Assembly: GCF_008271805.1 (NCBI RefSeq)
Contig: NZ_VSRY01000132.1
Location: 1 to 41,964 of the forward strand
Length of the DNA stretch: 41,964 nucleotides
DNA from: Streptomyces sp. TRM49041
Lineage (GTDB): Bacteria > Actinomycetota > Actinomycetes > Streptomycetales > Streptomycetaceae
Reading direction: 5' to 3'
In this document: positions 41,719-41,964 of the stretch, in pieces
How positions within the stretch are numbered: position 1 is the first letter of the stretch
How the letters are laid out: each line of letters starts with the position of its first letter
Program-made: the position numbers and the translations under genes
The notes under the pieces: model-generated
What the model was told of the DNA's origin: nothing
The model's input: the letters and a program-made list of their open reading frames with translations, nothing else
Databases searched by the model: none

Positions 41719-41752
41719 TTGCCCCCTCCGCGAGAGAAAGCGGAGGGGGCAA
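41719..41752 (+). terminator. Terminator of the thrC-cysO operon
   Basis: 13-bp stem TTGCCCCCTCCGC (41719-41731) / GCGGAGGGGGCAA (41740-41752) with loop GAGAGAAA, 29 bp after the cysO stop codon and followed by TTCT. Confidence 0.9.
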
Positions 41753-41964
41753 TTCTGCATGGTTGAGCGCGGTAGGGTTGGGGAAGTCCCCGCCGTCGCC
41801 TGTGCCACCCGCATATGAGAATGCGCCCGGTCGCGACAAGATGTAGCCAAAGTGTCGCCGCATGATGCGCCTTTTGTGCGCTTTGCCCGGCCCGACTTGC
41901 CGGGATTATTACCATTCCGGCCGCAATTTCCCTTCGCTCGTGCTCGGAATTCTCGTCCGATTGA
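41753..41964. other. Right-edge intergenic region
   Basis: About 210 bp, less G+C-rich than the genes, with no supported gene. Probably the promoter and 5' leader of a gene lying outside the window. Confidence 0.5.

Overview
The window is chromosomal DNA of a Streptomyces or very close relative. It is extremely G+C-rich with strong G/C third-position bias, has many GTG starts, many start codons lying 6-7 nt after a TAnnnT hexamer (leaderless layout), and a gene order I recognise from memory of S. coelicolor (phoU/phoR-phoP ... msiK; hbpS/senSR ... cdgB ... nagKA ... thrC). Almost all of it is core genome. The accessory part is the left edge: a complete IS630-family element whose end coincides with base 1, so the window may begin at an assembly break, followed by about 1.5 kb of gene-poor DNA with hairpins and 9-bp iteron-like repeats.

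Layout. 1-2660: IS630 element, repeat-rich gene-poor stretch, one small conserved ORF. 2661-6650: a YGSN-motif protein, a tiny Cys-rich protein, phoU, and the divergent senX3-regX3 (phoR-phoP) operon with a clear PHO box between them. 6690-12533: lipoprotein, CarD-type RNA polymerase-binding regulator, ispD-ispF (MEP isoprenoid pathway), cysS, rlmB. 12662-17570: DoxX-family membrane protein, sugar nucleotidyltransferase, secreted protein, msiK (shared sugar-ABC ATPase), tRNA-Thr(UGU). 17700-23428: GNAT enzyme, a hypothetical, the haem-sensing set senR-senS/hbpS, and a Ser/Thr kinase. 23488-27219: M1-type metallopeptidase lipoprotein, GNAT enzyme, terD, arfB-like rescue factor, flavin reductase. 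27546-30289: GAF-PAS-GGDEF protein (CdgB-like) and a membrane-anchored carbohydrate-binding-like protein. 30372-36065: amino-sugar island (PfkB kinase, nagA, ROK kinase, SIS isomerase, solute-binding lipoprotein) with DasR-type dre sites. 36080-39780: DUF3263 protein, otsB, otsA, glucosyl-3-phosphoglycerate synthase. 39913-41752: S-box (SAM) riboswitch, threonine synthase, CysO-like sulfur carrier, terminator.

How the genes work together. Four nutrient or signal circuits can be read directly: phosphate (PHO box, PhoR-PhoP-PhoU), amino sugars (dre sites, NagA, ROK kinase, SIS isomerase, binding protein, with MsiK as the likely energiser), haem/redox (HbpS-SenS-SenR) and sulfur/one-carbon status (SAM riboswitch over thrC and a CysO-like protein). 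The cdgB upstream region carries a perfect CRP-type palindrome and a near-consensus BldD box, which would tie cyclic di-GMP synthesis to cAMP and to the developmental master regulator. No CRISPR array, biosynthetic gene cluster or defence island is visible. The least explained items are the 49-residue Cys-rich protein next to phoU, the SAM-switch/thrC/CysO unit whose carrier ends in Gly-Gly-Cys, the amino-sugar island, and the iteron-like repeats beside the IS element.
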